DNA from: an uncultured Saprospiraceae bacterium
Lineage (GTDB): Bacteria > Bacteroidota > Bacteroidia > Chitinophagales > Saprospiraceae
Assembly (NCBI GenBank): GCA_905480605.1
Contig: CAJQRD010000044.1
Coordinates: 1-64,000, forward strand
DNA length: 64,000 nt
Reading direction: 5' to 3'
Part shown: positions 35,943 to 44,590 of the stretch, one piece after another
Numbering within the stretch: position 1 is the first letter of the stretch
How the letters are laid out: each line of letters begins with the position of its first letter
The notes under the pieces: model-generated
What the model was told of the DNA's origin: nothing
What the model saw: the letters and a program-made list of their open reading frames with translations, nothing else
Database searches by the model: none
Made by a program: the position numbers and the translations under genes

Positions 35943-37106
35943 TTGTTCGACAGGGCTATTTTACATATGGATTTGGACTCATTCTTCGTTTCCGTTGAAT
36001 GCCTTAAAAACAGTGACTTTAAGTCCAAACCACTTATAATTGGAGGTACCTCTAACCGTGGAGTGGTCTCTTCTTGCAGTTATGAAGCCCGGCGCTTTGG
36101 AGTGCATTCTGCCATGCCCATCAAAATGGCTTTGCGTCTGTGCCCCCAGGCTATTGTCTTACGCGGAGATATGGACAGTTATTCAAAATATTCCAAATTG
36201 GTAACTGAAGTTATAGCTGATACAGCACCGATATATGAAAAAGCCTCAATTGATGAGTTTTATCTGGACTTGTCTGGAATGGATAAGCACTTTGGTTGTT
36301 TTAAATGGTCCAAAGAATTAAAACATACAATTATCCATGAGACTGGACTTCCGATTTCATTTGGGCTGTCTGTCAATAAGCTTGTTTCTAAGATTGGAAC
36401 CGGAGAAGGCAAGCCAGATGGTATGAAAGAAATTAAAAATGGTACAGAAAAGGAATTTCTATCACCTCTGTCTGTTCGGAAAATACCAGGCATTGGCAAA
36501 GAAACCTATAAGAAATTAAGCTTTATGGGTGTGCGGCAAATCAAGACTCTAAGTGAGGTTCCACCCAGACTGCTAGAACGAGAATTTGGAAAAACAGGAC
36601 GTCGACTTTGGGAAAAGGCAAACGCAATTGACAACACTCCTATCGTTCCTTACAGCGAGCAAAAATCAATGTCTAAAGAACGAACATTTACTGAAGACAC
36701 ATTGGACCTTAAGTATATTCGAAACTTGCTACTTAAGATGGTCGATCAGTTGACTTTTGATTTGAGGTCGTCACAAAAGTTGGCCTCATGTATAACAATA
36801 AAAATCAGATACGCAGACTTCAACACATACACAAAGCAAAAGCACATAAGTTATACAGCCAATGAAACTGTTTTATCTCGCAAAGCTTGTGAGTTATTTG
36901 ACATTCTAAATGAACGCAGACAGCTTATAAGGTTAATTGGTGTAAAGTTTAGTGGTTTGGTTCAGGGTAACTATCAAATCAGCATTTTCGATGATACCCC
37001 TACTGCCATACAGTTAATGCAACAAAAAGATTGGATCCGAAACAGATTCGGCAGTGATAAGATTATGTGGGCTGCTTATCTGGATAAGAAAAAGAAGGAT
37101 AAGTAA
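35943..37106 (+). CDS. dinB: DNA polymerase IV (DinB)
   Basis: 387 residues, Y-family polymerase. Catalytic acids sit in HMDLDSFFVSVE (Asp10, Asp12) and in KASIDEFYLDLSG (around residue 104). The two helix-hairpin-helix parts (KIPGIGKETYKKL) and the little-finger domain follow. It copies damaged DNA in an error-prone way. The start is a TTG that directly follows an in-frame TAA; the only nearby ATG would cut into the first beta strand, so TTG is preferred. There are no ImuA/DnaE2 neighbours. The gene is monocistronic. Confidence 0.93.
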   Translation: MFDRAILHMDLDSFFVSVECLKNSDFKSKPLIIGGTSNRGVVSSCSYEARRFGVHSAMPIKMALRLCPQAIVLRGDMDSYSKYSKLVTEVIADTAPIYEKASIDEFYLDLSGMDKHFGCFKWSKELKHTIIHETGLPISFGLSVNKLVSKIGTGEGKPDGMKEIKNGTEKEFLSPLSVRKIPGIGKETYKKLSFMGVRQIKTLSEVPPRLLEREFGKTGRRLWEKANAIDNTPIVPYSEQKSMSKERTFTEDTLDLKYIRNLLLKMVDQLTFDLRSSQKLASCITIKIRYADFNTYTKQKHISYTANETVLSRKACELFDILNERRQLIRLIGVKFSGLVQGNYQISIFDDTPTAIQLMQQKDWIRNRFGSDKIMWAAYLDKKKKDK

Positions 37107-37241
37107 TAAAATGAGGTTCTACTTATAAAATACTTTTTTCAAAGAATAGGTCTTCATACTTATCAAATCTACCGTTCACTTTATACGTTGCGAAAACATC
37201 AAATTATCAATTTTTTAAAATTGCTTTTATTGCTAGTGAAG

Positions 37242-37270
37242 AGCTCTGACAGAGCTCCGCTCTGTTGACT
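37242..37270. repeat. Truncated CTCTG-N-CAGAG palindrome
   Basis: The first 24 bases (37242-37265) are identical to the start of the hairpin at 19139-19169, but the right arm stops after CTCTGT and is replaced by unrelated sequence. This is a broken copy of the same element. Confidence 0.7.
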
Positions 37271-37333
37271 TTAATCAATACAAAAGAATGCCCATTTTCA
37301 CATAACAGCCTGAATTTAAATCATTTAAGGGAA

Positions 37334-37390
37334 ATTATTAGAGCCGAGCTCTGTCAGAGCTTGTCTCTGACAGAGCTCGGCTCTAATAAT
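37334..37390. repeat. Perfect 26-pair hairpin of the CTCTG-N-CAGAG family
   Basis: Left arm 37334-37359, loop CTTGT (37360-37364), right arm 37365-37390. The arms pair over all 26 positions. The inner half carries the CTCTG-N-CAGAG core, the outer half the added GAGCC...GGCTC and an AT end. It is the longest perfect hairpin seen in the window. Confidence 0.85.
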
Positions 37391-37428
37391 AAAAAAGGGA
37401 TCGTAAATTCAATTACGATCCCTTTCTA
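37391..37428. terminator. Bidirectional terminator between dinB and the M28 peptidase gene
   Basis: AAAGGGATCGTAA (37394-37406), loop ATTCAA, TTACGATCCCTTT (37413-37425): a perfect 13-pair stem flanked by A on the left and T on the right, so it can work in both directions for the two convergent genes. Confidence 0.8.
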
Positions 37429-37496
37429 ATCCTTTTATCATTAGACTAAAGTATAATTAACTTTTACTTCAGCATATTTCTAATTTTAATGTAGCC

Positions 37497-39116
37497 TTAC
37501 TTTACCTCACCATCAACAACAATACGTTTGTCTCTATTAGCCAAGTCCCAAATCAAATGGAAAACATGTCTTCCGATTTTTTCCATTTTAGGAAACATAA
37601 TCTTATCTACAGTATCTGTTGTTCTGTGATAATCTTTATGGACTCCACTGAAAAAGAAAATAGCAGGAATCCCTTTTTTTGCAAAATTATAATGATCTGA
37701 CCTAAAGTAATATCTATTGGGGTCATTCTCATCATTGTACTTGTAATCCATAATTATTTGAGAATACTTGTTGTTGATATTCTCATTTATTTTATGCAGA
37801 TCTGTGCTTAATCTATCAGAGCCAATTACGTAAATATAGTTTTCTACGTCTTTATACTTTTCATCTGCCCTGCCTACCATATCAATGTTGACATTAGCTA
37901 CAGTATTCTCTAAAGGGTATACTGGATTCTCTGCATAGAACTCAGAACCTAAAAGTCCCTTTTCTTCTCCTGTCACCAATAAACAAAGAACACTTCGCCT
38001 TGGACCATTTCCATTCGCTTTTGCTTCTGCAAATGCTTCTGCTAGTTCAAGAACAGTACTCGTACCAGACCCGTTGTCATCAGCACCATTATATACGTCT
38101 GACCCTCTTTTCCCCAGATGGTCGTAATGCGCAGAAACAACAACGATGTCATCTTTCAAGTCTGTTCCTTCTATAAAGCCCATTACATTCTGACCATTTA
38201 TAACATCAACATTTTTGGTCAAATTCAACTTAACTTCTGGCTTTAGTTTAATGTCACAAGCTTTTCCTTTCTTCGTGTTTTTCTTTCTCCACTTTTTGAC
38301 CCTTTTAGCTTTCTTTCCAATAATATCTTTTGCCATAGTACTTGAAATATAAATATGGTTGGCATGCTTTTTATCTGCAGTTAAACCATCACCTAAACGC
38401 AAGGAAGGTGATACTAAAAATCTTCTATTTTGATTTAGAAACTGCTTCAATTCATTTTCAATAACCAAAACCATTTTCACACCATGATTTTGGGCCACTT
38501 CTAGTTTCCTCCAAATATTATCTGCCCAATCAGACTTTTCTTTAGTGCCTGTTAAATAAGAAATACTATCTTGATCTAAAGGTTCTCCCTTGTTTATCAT
38601 GATTACCTTTCCCTTGAGTTTATTGCCTTTGTAGTCGCTATACTTAGGATCATCTATTCCAAAACCTAAAAACACGACTTCATCAAGGTCAACTGATACC
38701 ATTTCATCATTCATCGTAGCAAAACCCATATAGTCCCAAAGATGCTTGTATTTGTTACCATTAATTACTATTTCGTTTTGCTTCCACCCTGTTTTATTAA
38801 AGCTAACTGATTGAAAGTATCCGTTTTCTAGTCCTACTGCCGGCAAGCCCAGGTTCTTAAATTGTTCCGCAATATAATTGGCTGCCATTTCATTTCCTGG
38901 TTCGCCCGTTTCTCTCCCCTCAAATGCATCTGAAGCCAAAACATGTAAGTGTTCGGATAGTTCTTCTGCCGTAACAGTATTTGCCCACTTAACAGATAAA
39001 TTGTCTTTTTCCAGGTTACTTTTTCTAAGCGTATCAGGATAAGAAACTGAACTTATATATTGCGCATTGGCAACTATTGAAAACGACAAAAACAATAATA
39101 ATAAATAACTCTTCAT
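37497..39116 (-). CDS. Exported M28 family aminopeptidase
   Basis: 539 residues with a signal peptide (to about residue 18, ending VANAQ). A PA-like insert (about 150-320) splits the domain, as in many M28 enzymes. The zinc site is complete: HYDHLG, the Asp in NGADDNGSGT, the Glu pair in TGEEKGLLG, Asp in VNIDMVGR and the final His in GVHKDYH. It removes N-terminal residues from peptides in the periplasm or outside. It is the third gene of an operon with the DUF2723 gene and rpiB (10 bases after rpiB). Confidence 0.9.
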   Translation of the reverse strand: MKSYLLLLFLSFSIVANAQYISSVSYPDTLRKSNLEKDNLSVKWANTVTAEELSEHLHVLASDAFEGRETGEPGNEMAANYIAEQFKNLGLPAVGLENGYFQSVSFNKTGWKQNEIVINGNKYKHLWDYMGFATMNDEMVSVDLDEVVFLGFGIDDPKYSDYKGNKLKGKVIMINKGEPLDQDSISYLTGTKEKSDWADNIWRKLEVAQNHGVKMVLVIENELKQFLNQNRRFLVSPSLRLGDGLTADKKHANHIYISSTMAKDIIGKKAKRVKKWRKKNTKKGKACDIKLKPEVKLNLTKNVDVINGQNVMGFIEGTDLKDDIVVVSAHYDHLGKRGSDVYNGADDNGSGTSTVLELAEAFAEAKANGNGPRRSVLCLLVTGEEKGLLGSEFYAENPVYPLENTVANVNIDMVGRADEKYKDVENYIYVIGSDRLSTDLHKINENINNKYSQIIMDYKYNDENDPNRYYFRSDHYNFAKKGIPAIFFFSGVHKDYHRTTDTVDKIMFPKMEKIGRHVFHLIWDLANRDKRIVVDGEVK

Positions 39117-39126
39117 CTTAAATTTT

Positions 39127-39561
39127 TTATTGACAAGCGATCTTACCTACTCGTCGTCCATGACGTCCACCCTCAAACGGAGTGTTTAAAAATGCTTTTA
39201 CCATACTACCTGCCATTCTAGTAGACACAAACCTAGCTGGAATACAAATAATATTGGCGTTGTTGTGTTGGCGTGCCAATTCTGCAATTTCAACCTTCCA
39301 ACAAATAGCTGCTCTGATGTTTTGATGCTTGTTTGCTGTCATCGCAACACCATTGGCACTGCCACAAATTAAGATGCCTAAACCAACTTCATTATCTGCT
39401 GAAACAGCATTGGCAACAGGATGTGCAAAGTCAGGATAATCAACCGAGTCTGCTGTGTCTGTGCCAAAGTTTACAGATTCAATGCCCCATGATTTCATCT
39501 TTTTTATCAAGTAGGCTTTGTATTCATAGCCTGCATGATCACACCCAATCGCTACTTTCAT
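39127..39561 (-). CDS. rpiB: Ribose 5-phosphate isomerase B
   Basis: 144 residues, normal length. The start VAIGCDHAGYEYKAYL and the active-site loop GILICGSANGVAMTANKHQNIRAAICW (with the catalytic Cys and phosphate-binding residues) are diagnostic for RpiB/LacAB isomerases. It interconverts ribose 5-phosphate and ribulose 5-phosphate. The start overlaps the DUF2723 gene stop (TAATG), and the M28 peptidase gene follows after 10 bases, so the three are co-transcribed without an obvious metabolic link. Confidence 0.94.
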   Translation of the reverse strand: MKVAIGCDHAGYEYKAYLIKKMKSWGIESVNFGTDTADSVDYPDFAHPVANAVSADNEVGLGILICGSANGVAMTANKHQNIRAAICWKVEIAELARQHNNANIICIPARFVSTRMAGSMVKAFLNTPFEGGRHGRRVGKIACQ

Positions 39562-42500
39562 TATTTCCTAAGTTTTGTAATGTCATATTCAGAAAATTCT
39601 GCTTCATACTTTTTCAACAATTCAGGATCGTTCAATGCTCTTGTGTTTTCCATTATTTCCGAAACCGCTCTTACTGCATATTGGAAATCACTTTTGAAGC
39701 TATCAAATTCTACCTCGTTTAATGAGTCATAAAATCTCAACTTCTGTCTCGTCTCTTCTGCTAATATTGCCAAGTGCTTTTTCGCTTCTTCTTTTTGTCC
39801 AGCCTTTATCAATACATCAATAAAAGGAACAACACTTTCGTCATAAGGGAAGTTGAAATGAGGAAATGCTTCAAAGTATTTCGAAGCTAAATCAGCAGCC
39901 TTGTCTTTATTGCCATTGGTAATAAATTCTTGGCTTGTTCTCATCAAAACAATCTTCATTGCTTGTATTTCAGCTGCATAACTACCATCAACAAAAACAT
40001 CTTTTTTATCGAAATTACCCCATCGCCATTTGTTCATTATGTTATCATAAACCTTATCAGGTGCAACTCTTCCACTTCCGTAAATTGATAATGACCTCAG
40101 ACTAGGTGTTTTGACCGGAATAACCCTTAGTCCCAATCCTTCCATTTGCATGTAATCGTTTATACCCAATAGCTTTTCGTTCTTACATGTTACGGCAAAG
40201 TAAATCGGCCTATCGTGAAGATTAGACGCTACAACGTCCAACACAGCCAATTCATCTTTAGAAATATACTGCTTATTCGTTGGGAATTTCAACAAGATAT
40301 TATCTACCATTCTTGCAGTATCCTTCGGAGTCATTAAGCCTTTGCTTAGCATTTTTGACTTATCAATTGGTATGTACAAGTTTTGAGATCTCGCATAAGA
40401 TTGGCCCCTGATAGTATTTGCGGAACTACCCATAAATGCAAGTTCTGTATTTATATTTAATGGTGTAGTTAAATTTTGTGGATTCGCCGGGTTGGCAAAG
40501 AAGACTTGATGTCTCTTGTTTCCTCTGTAACTTTCCGAAGGAATAGTCAGCTTAATGGGAGGAGAATCGTTAACCTTTCTTCTTAATTTTTCAATATACC
40601 AATCTACAAATATCAAACTCAAGTTTACAACCCGTACGTCTCTTCTGATATTTTCAACTTCTTGTGCATACCATAGTGGATAAGTATCATTATCGCCATA
40701 TGTAAATATGATAGCATCCTTCTCAACGGAGTTTAAGAAATTGGAAGCATAATCTCTTGATGCATAATGTCCTAGTCTACTATGATCATCAAAGTTTTGT
40801 GTCCCCATTAAGATAGGTGCCAATAAAACCAGTGCTCCTGCAATAATTGGTGACAAGGAAGAACTAAGTTTTACTTTTTCACGTAACATTTCAGCCAGGA
40901 ACAAAACCGCCATTCCAATCCAAATACAAAATGTAAAAAAGGAACCTACCAATACATAATCTCGTTCTCTTGGTTCGTTCGGAGGTTGATTAGAATATAA
41001 AATCAATCCAAGTCCCGTAATTAAAAATAATGTAAATATGGCCAGGAAAGTTTTCTTGTCTTTTGAAAAATGGAAAAACATTCCAATCATTCCAAAAATG
41101 AGTGGTAAGAAATAATAAGAATTCGTTCCCTTGTGATTCTTCATTGTGTCCGTAATCTCATCCATATTATGAAGTCTCATTTCATCAATAGGTTTAATAC
41201 CTGAGGCCCAATGTCCAGATTTAACATCCCAAGGCATATAACCTTGATCCGCATTTTGTCTTCCTGTGAAATTCCACATAAAATATCTCCAATACATCCA
41301 ACCCATCTGGTACTTAAGCATAAACTTAATATTGTACCCCTGACCTGGTTTTTTCTTCACATCCTTACCCATTATTGCTTTGTGCCATTGCTTATGCAAA
41401 CCAGGTCTAGGACCTTCTGTATGTCCAACTCTTGGTAAGAAAATTTTATCTGATGATTTATATCTATAGTCCAATTTTTGATCAACAACTTCATACCTGT
41501 CGCCAACTATTCCGTATCTATCTTCTTTATCAAGTCCTTCTGGTGAAGCATTAAAATGAGGTCCATATATCATAGCACGTTCCCCATATTGCTCTCTGTT
41601 TAAATATGGAATTACTCTTGTCGCATCACTTGGCACATTCATGTTTACTGGCGTATCTGCGTTGGCCCTGACAATTATAACTCCAATTGTAGAAAAACCA
41701 ACAATCAACATCATAGCACTTACAACCATCAATTGCATTACGTTATTTCTTTTATTGTTTGCCATTTTCAATAAGAAATAGATCAAAGCTGCTATAAGAA
41801 TAAGTGCCAAAACCAATCCTGAATGAAATGGCATTCCCATACCATTTACCATTGGCATTTCTAGGTTTTTCCATAAAACAGGAATACCTACAATGACGAC
41901 TTTTTGTACAAAAATAATTATTGCCGCACCACCGATAAAACTAAGGGCATATCCTGGTAGTGTATGATTTTTATATTTTTTGATATAGTATAAAATACCT
42001 ATCGCAGGAAGTGTAAGTAAACTTAACAAGTGAACACCCAATGATAATCCCACAATATATATTGTTAGGACCAACCATCTATCCGACTTTGGGGAATCTG
42101 GCAAATCAAACCATTTCAATCCTGACCATAATGTCAATACGGTAAACATAGTTGACATGGCATATACTTCTCCTTCAACTGCCGAAAACCAAATCGATGA
42201 CGAAAAGGCCATTGACAAACCAGCTACTATACCAGCAAGTGTTAAAGCTAGGTTTTGGTCTGATGTAGTTTCGCCTCCTCGGCCAACCAATGCCAACCTT
42301 CCTAAAAGAATAGTAATTCTTGCTAACAAAAACGCTCCAAACGCAGTACACAATGCTGACATAAAATTAACTGAGAATGCTATGTTCTCTGGATTATCAG
42401 ATAACAAGTCCGCTACCCAAGTAAACATTCTACCTATCAACATAAACAAAGGTGCCCCCGGTGGGTGAACAACTTCAAGTTTGTAAGCTCCTAAAATAAA

Positions 42501-42620
42501 TTCACCTACATCCCACAAACTTCCCGTTCTTTCAACAGAAAAGTAGTAGACAGCTATCGCAATTACAAAAACAAGCCAACTGGCAATTGATTTTGCCTTA
42601 CCTATCGTATTTATATTCAT
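39561..42620 (-). CDS. DUF2723 family membrane protein (GT-C-like)
   Basis: About 1019 residues from the ATG at 42620; the frame runs 11 codons further but that start lacks support. The N-terminal half has about ten to twelve membrane helices and the family opening ERTGSLWDVGEFILGAYKLEVVHPPGAPLFMLIGR (partly seen as WDVGEF and VHPPGAPL). The C-terminal 350 residues are soluble with TPR-like helices. The DUF2723 family resembles protein O-mannosyltransferase-type GT-C enzymes; its acceptor is unknown. A -7 element TAACTTTG (42651-42658) lies 30 bases upstream. It heads an operon with rpiB and the M28 gene. Confidence 0.85.
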   Translation of the reverse strand: MNINTIGKAKSIASWLVFVIAIAVYYFSVERTGSLWDVGEFILGAYKLEVVHPPGAPLFMLIGRMFTWVADLLSDNPENIAFSVNFMSALCTAFGAFLLARITILLGRLALVGRGGETTSDQNLALTLAGIVAGLSMAFSSSIWFSAVEGEVYAMSTMFTVLTLWSGLKWFDLPDSPKSDRWLVLTIYIVGLSLGVHLLSLLTLPAIGILYYIKKYKNHTLPGYALSFIGGAAIIIFVQKVVIVGIPVLWKNLEMPMVNGMGMPFHSGLVLALILIAALIYFLLKMANNKRNNVMQLMVVSAMMLIVGFSTIGVIIVRANADTPVNMNVPSDATRVIPYLNREQYGERAMIYGPHFNASPEGLDKEDRYGIVGDRYEVVDQKLDYRYKSSDKIFLPRVGHTEGPRPGLHKQWHKAIMGKDVKKKPGQGYNIKFMLKYQMGWMYWRYFMWNFTGRQNADQGYMPWDVKSGHWASGIKPIDEMRLHNMDEITDTMKNHKGTNSYYFLPLIFGMIGMFFHFSKDKKTFLAIFTLFLITGLGLILYSNQPPNEPRERDYVLVGSFFTFCIWIGMAVLFLAEMLREKVKLSSSLSPIIAGALVLLAPILMGTQNFDDHSRLGHYASRDYASNFLNSVEKDAIIFTYGDNDTYPLWYAQEVENIRRDVRVVNLSLIFVDWYIEKLRRKVNDSPPIKLTIPSESYRGNKRHQVFFANPANPQNLTTPLNINTELAFMGSSANTIRGQSYARSQNLYIPIDKSKMLSKGLMTPKDTARMVDNILLKFPTNKQYISKDELAVLDVVASNLHDRPIYFAVTCKNEKLLGINDYMQMEGLGLRVIPVKTPSLRSLSIYGSGRVAPDKVYDNIMNKWRWGNFDKKDVFVDGSYAAEIQAMKIVLMRTSQEFITNGNKDKAADLASKYFEAFPHFNFPYDESVVPFIDVLIKAGQKEEAKKHLAILAEETRQKLRFYDSLNEVEFDSFKSDFQYAVRAVSEIMENTRALNDPELLKKYEAEFSEYDITKLRK

Positions 42621-42650
42621 AAATTTCTTGTGAGTTCTTAATAATAACAA

Positions 42651-42658
42651 CAAAGTTA
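42651..42658 (-). promoter_or_regulatory. -7 element of the DUF2723-rpiB-M28 operon promoter
   Basis: TAACTTTG on the minus strand, the same -7 sequence as before dnaN, 30 bases before the DUF2723 ATG. At the -33 position the best match is TTC rather than TTG (17-base spacing). Confidence 0.4.
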
Positions 42659-42764
42659 ATAAAATGGGATAAAGAGAAGGATGTTTATCTACGAAATGTT
42701 TCGTTTGTTGGATCTTGTGTCTACTTTACATGCTATAAAGGCCATTTGACTACCATCTGCGTGG

Positions 42765-43811
42765 CTAGATTTTATTAAAAATGCGAGACATATCCATTCT
42801 CAAGCTCAAATGATTTGTTGCCCCCGCCAAATGATAAAACCCTAAACCATAGTCAAGCCTGATACTTTTAATATTAAACCCAAAACCAAATGAAAACCCA
42901 GCCAATGATCGAAAGTTAGATACTTTCAATTCTTGTTTGCGCAAATGATTGTATCCCAACCTTAATCTAAATTGCTCATTACTACCAATTAAAAACTCAC
43001 CATTAAAAACAAAATGCCTGAAAAAATTATCGACTGATTTACTAAATTCACTTTTAGATGTGACTTCTCCGAAAATATTGACTTGATTGTCAACATCTGG
43101 ATCATCGAACCGTATGTACCACTTTTGAAGTTGCTGGCCAACAATACTAAATCGAAACGGCAAATGTGATAGTCGCTTAGAAAATCCTAATTGCAACTCA
43201 AATGGCAGACCTCTTTTTGTATCAAAAATAGGGTCTATTTCTGTTCCTATGTTTTTTAATACCAAGCCCCAACTTGATGTTGATCCTGGTTTTTGATAGT
43301 GAAACCCTAAATCTAACCCTACTGCAGTTGAGCTATAAGACTCATAACTGCCATTGTAAAACTTTAAATTGACTCCTGCTTTTACTCTTTCGTTTAATTG
43401 CTTTGCCGCTCCAACAACCAAACCAACTTCTCCTGCATTAAACACACCATTAACATTACCAAATTCATCCGCCAGCTGAAATTCACCATAATTTACATAT
43501 TGAATAGCCACGTGTGTATAAATACCTAAAGAATCAAATGACTTTCCAAATGCTACATTTCCGTTAGATACTCCAGCAAATACAAAGTTGTGGTTGATTC
43601 CTAACTGATAATCCATTTGGGCATTTATAAGTGCGGGGTTCAATTGAGCCAATGCAACATCTTCGTCTTGCACGGAAATAAGATGCCCTCCAAGTGCTGT
43701 TAGCCTAGCATTTGTTGGCAATGAAGCTGTCTCAAATACAAATCTCCCTCCGATTTGAGCGGATAAGGCTAAAGTTAGACAAATAAAATAGAATGTAAAT
43801 TGTTTTTTCAC
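42765..43811 (-). CDS. porQ: Type IX secretion system protein PorQ
   Basis: 348 residues with a signal peptide (to about residue 19, ALSAQ) and an outer-membrane beta-barrel composition. The start GGRFVFETASLPTNARLTALGG, the segment DVALAQLNPALI and the WGLVLKNIG/GLPFELQLGFSKRLSHLPFRFS part match the PorQ/PorV (FadL-like) group, with best fit to PorQ. PorQ takes part in the T9SS attachment complex with PorU, PorV and PorZ. The start codon is GTG. It is 150 bases upstream of the DUF2723 gene and probably transcribed separately from it. Confidence 0.82.
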   Translation of the reverse strand: MKKQFTFYFICLTLALSAQIGGRFVFETASLPTNARLTALGGHLISVQDEDVALAQLNPALINAQMDYQLGINHNFVFAGVSNGNVAFGKSFDSLGIYTHVAIQYVNYGEFQLADEFGNVNGVFNAGEVGLVVGAAKQLNERVKAGVNLKFYNGSYESYSSTAVGLDLGFHYQKPGSTSSWGLVLKNIGTEIDPIFDTKRGLPFELQLGFSKRLSHLPFRFSIVGQQLQKWYIRFDDPDVDNQVNIFGEVTSKSEFSKSVDNFFRHFVFNGEFLIGSNEQFRLRLGYNHLRKQELKVSNFRSLAGFSFGFGFNIKSIRLDYGLGFYHLAGATNHLSLRMDMSRIFNKI

Positions 43812-43828
43812 GTCTTGCTTTCTAATTG

Positions 43829-43854
43829 CAAACTTAAAGTAAAACTTTAAGTTT
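43829..43854 (-). promoter_or_regulatory. Perfect palindrome over the porQ promoter region
   Basis: AAACTTAAAGT-aaa-ACTTTAAGTTT (43830-43854) is a perfect 11-pair inverted repeat filling most of the 47-base gap between the MORN gene stop and porQ. One arm overlaps TAAGTTTG (43829-43836, minus strand), an exact -7 match 17 bases before the porQ GTG. It may be an operator or a hairpin ending the MORN transcript; no T run follows. Confidence 0.5.
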
Positions 43855-43858
43855 TCTA

Positions 43859-44467
43859 TTATGATTCAGGTGTTATGTCGCCATCTTTCAATGTCCAAAC
43901 AGACCTACAAACAGCCAAACTATCACACATCATTTTTTTAATAAGGGTGCCATTTTCATCAAACTCTTTTAAAAGTCCAAACTCATTATCGCCATTCAGG
44001 TATTGACCCTCCCAATGTATTTTTCCGTTTTCATAGTACTCTTTAAATGGCCCATTTTCATCACCGTTTACAATCTCAACAACTTCCTTTACAGCTCCGT
44101 TTTCATAATACGCTTTTAAGGTACCATTCATATTTCCTTTTTCATAAGGCGCAGAGATTTCAACTTGTCCATTTTCGTAATAGCTATAATACTGACCAGT
44201 AATAATACCATTGACATATGTTTCTTTAATCTCTGGGTTTCCATTTTTATGGAAAAAAGTGTTTTCACCTACCATCACTCCATTTTCATATACGCCTTTT
44301 TGCTTAACCTCACCAGTATCATAAAATGCGGTATAAGTACCATTTTTTGTTGAGTCTGGAAGAATTTGATAAGTTTCTATAATAATGCCATTCGCATCTT
44401 TAATGTTAACAACATTACTTTCACAAGCAATAAACAACAATAGAAATAATGGTAATAGTAGTCTCAT
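43859..44467 (-). CDS. MORN-repeat lipoprotein (YwqK-like)
   Basis: 202 residues. A short signal ends in a lipobox (LLFIACES). The rest is about six MORN_2-type repeats of 20-24 residues with the pattern G.Y..YYENGQV..E..Y.NG (for example GQYYSYYENGQVEISAPYEKG and GPFKEYYENGKIHWEGQYLNG, both 21 and thus at family spacing). The beta-hairpin ribbon is probably outside the inner membrane. Annotation pipelines often call these YwqK 'antitoxin', but nothing here supports a toxin-antitoxin role. It is divergent from the PDZ-protein gene. Confidence 0.8.
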   Translation of the reverse strand: MRLLLPLFLLLFIACESNVVNIKDANGIIIETYQILPDSTKNGTYTAFYDTGEVKQKGVYENGVMVGENTFFHKNGNPEIKETYVNGIITGQYYSYYENGQVEISAPYEKGNMNGTLKAYYENGAVKEVVEIVNGDENGPFKEYYENGKIHWEGQYLNGDNEFGLLKEFDENGTLIKKMMCDSLAVCRSVWTLKDGDITPES

Positions 44468-44590
44468 AGTAATATTAATGTATCTTTATTGATGTATAAA
44501 ACGACATTTTGGCCTAAAAATTGGAAATAGTAACAAAATCTTAAGAAAACTATACCGACTTAGGCCTTATTTTTACAAAAAATCAAAATT

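Larger units (their letters stand above)
37107..37496. other. Intergenic region between convergent genes with repeats and a terminator
   Basis: 390 bases between dinB and the M28 peptidase gene. They hold two copies of the CTCTG-N-CAGAG palindrome family and a clear terminator; no gene was found. Confidence 0.6.

Noticed and set aside
39333-39722. 129-codon frame opposite rpiB and the DUF2723 end
   Set aside because: Cys/His/Leu-rich shadow translation, no start context.
43859-44467. MORN protein as the antitoxin of a toxin-antitoxin pair
   Set aside because: It is a lipoprotein with a signal peptide and no toxin gene is nearby; the label is an annotation habit.
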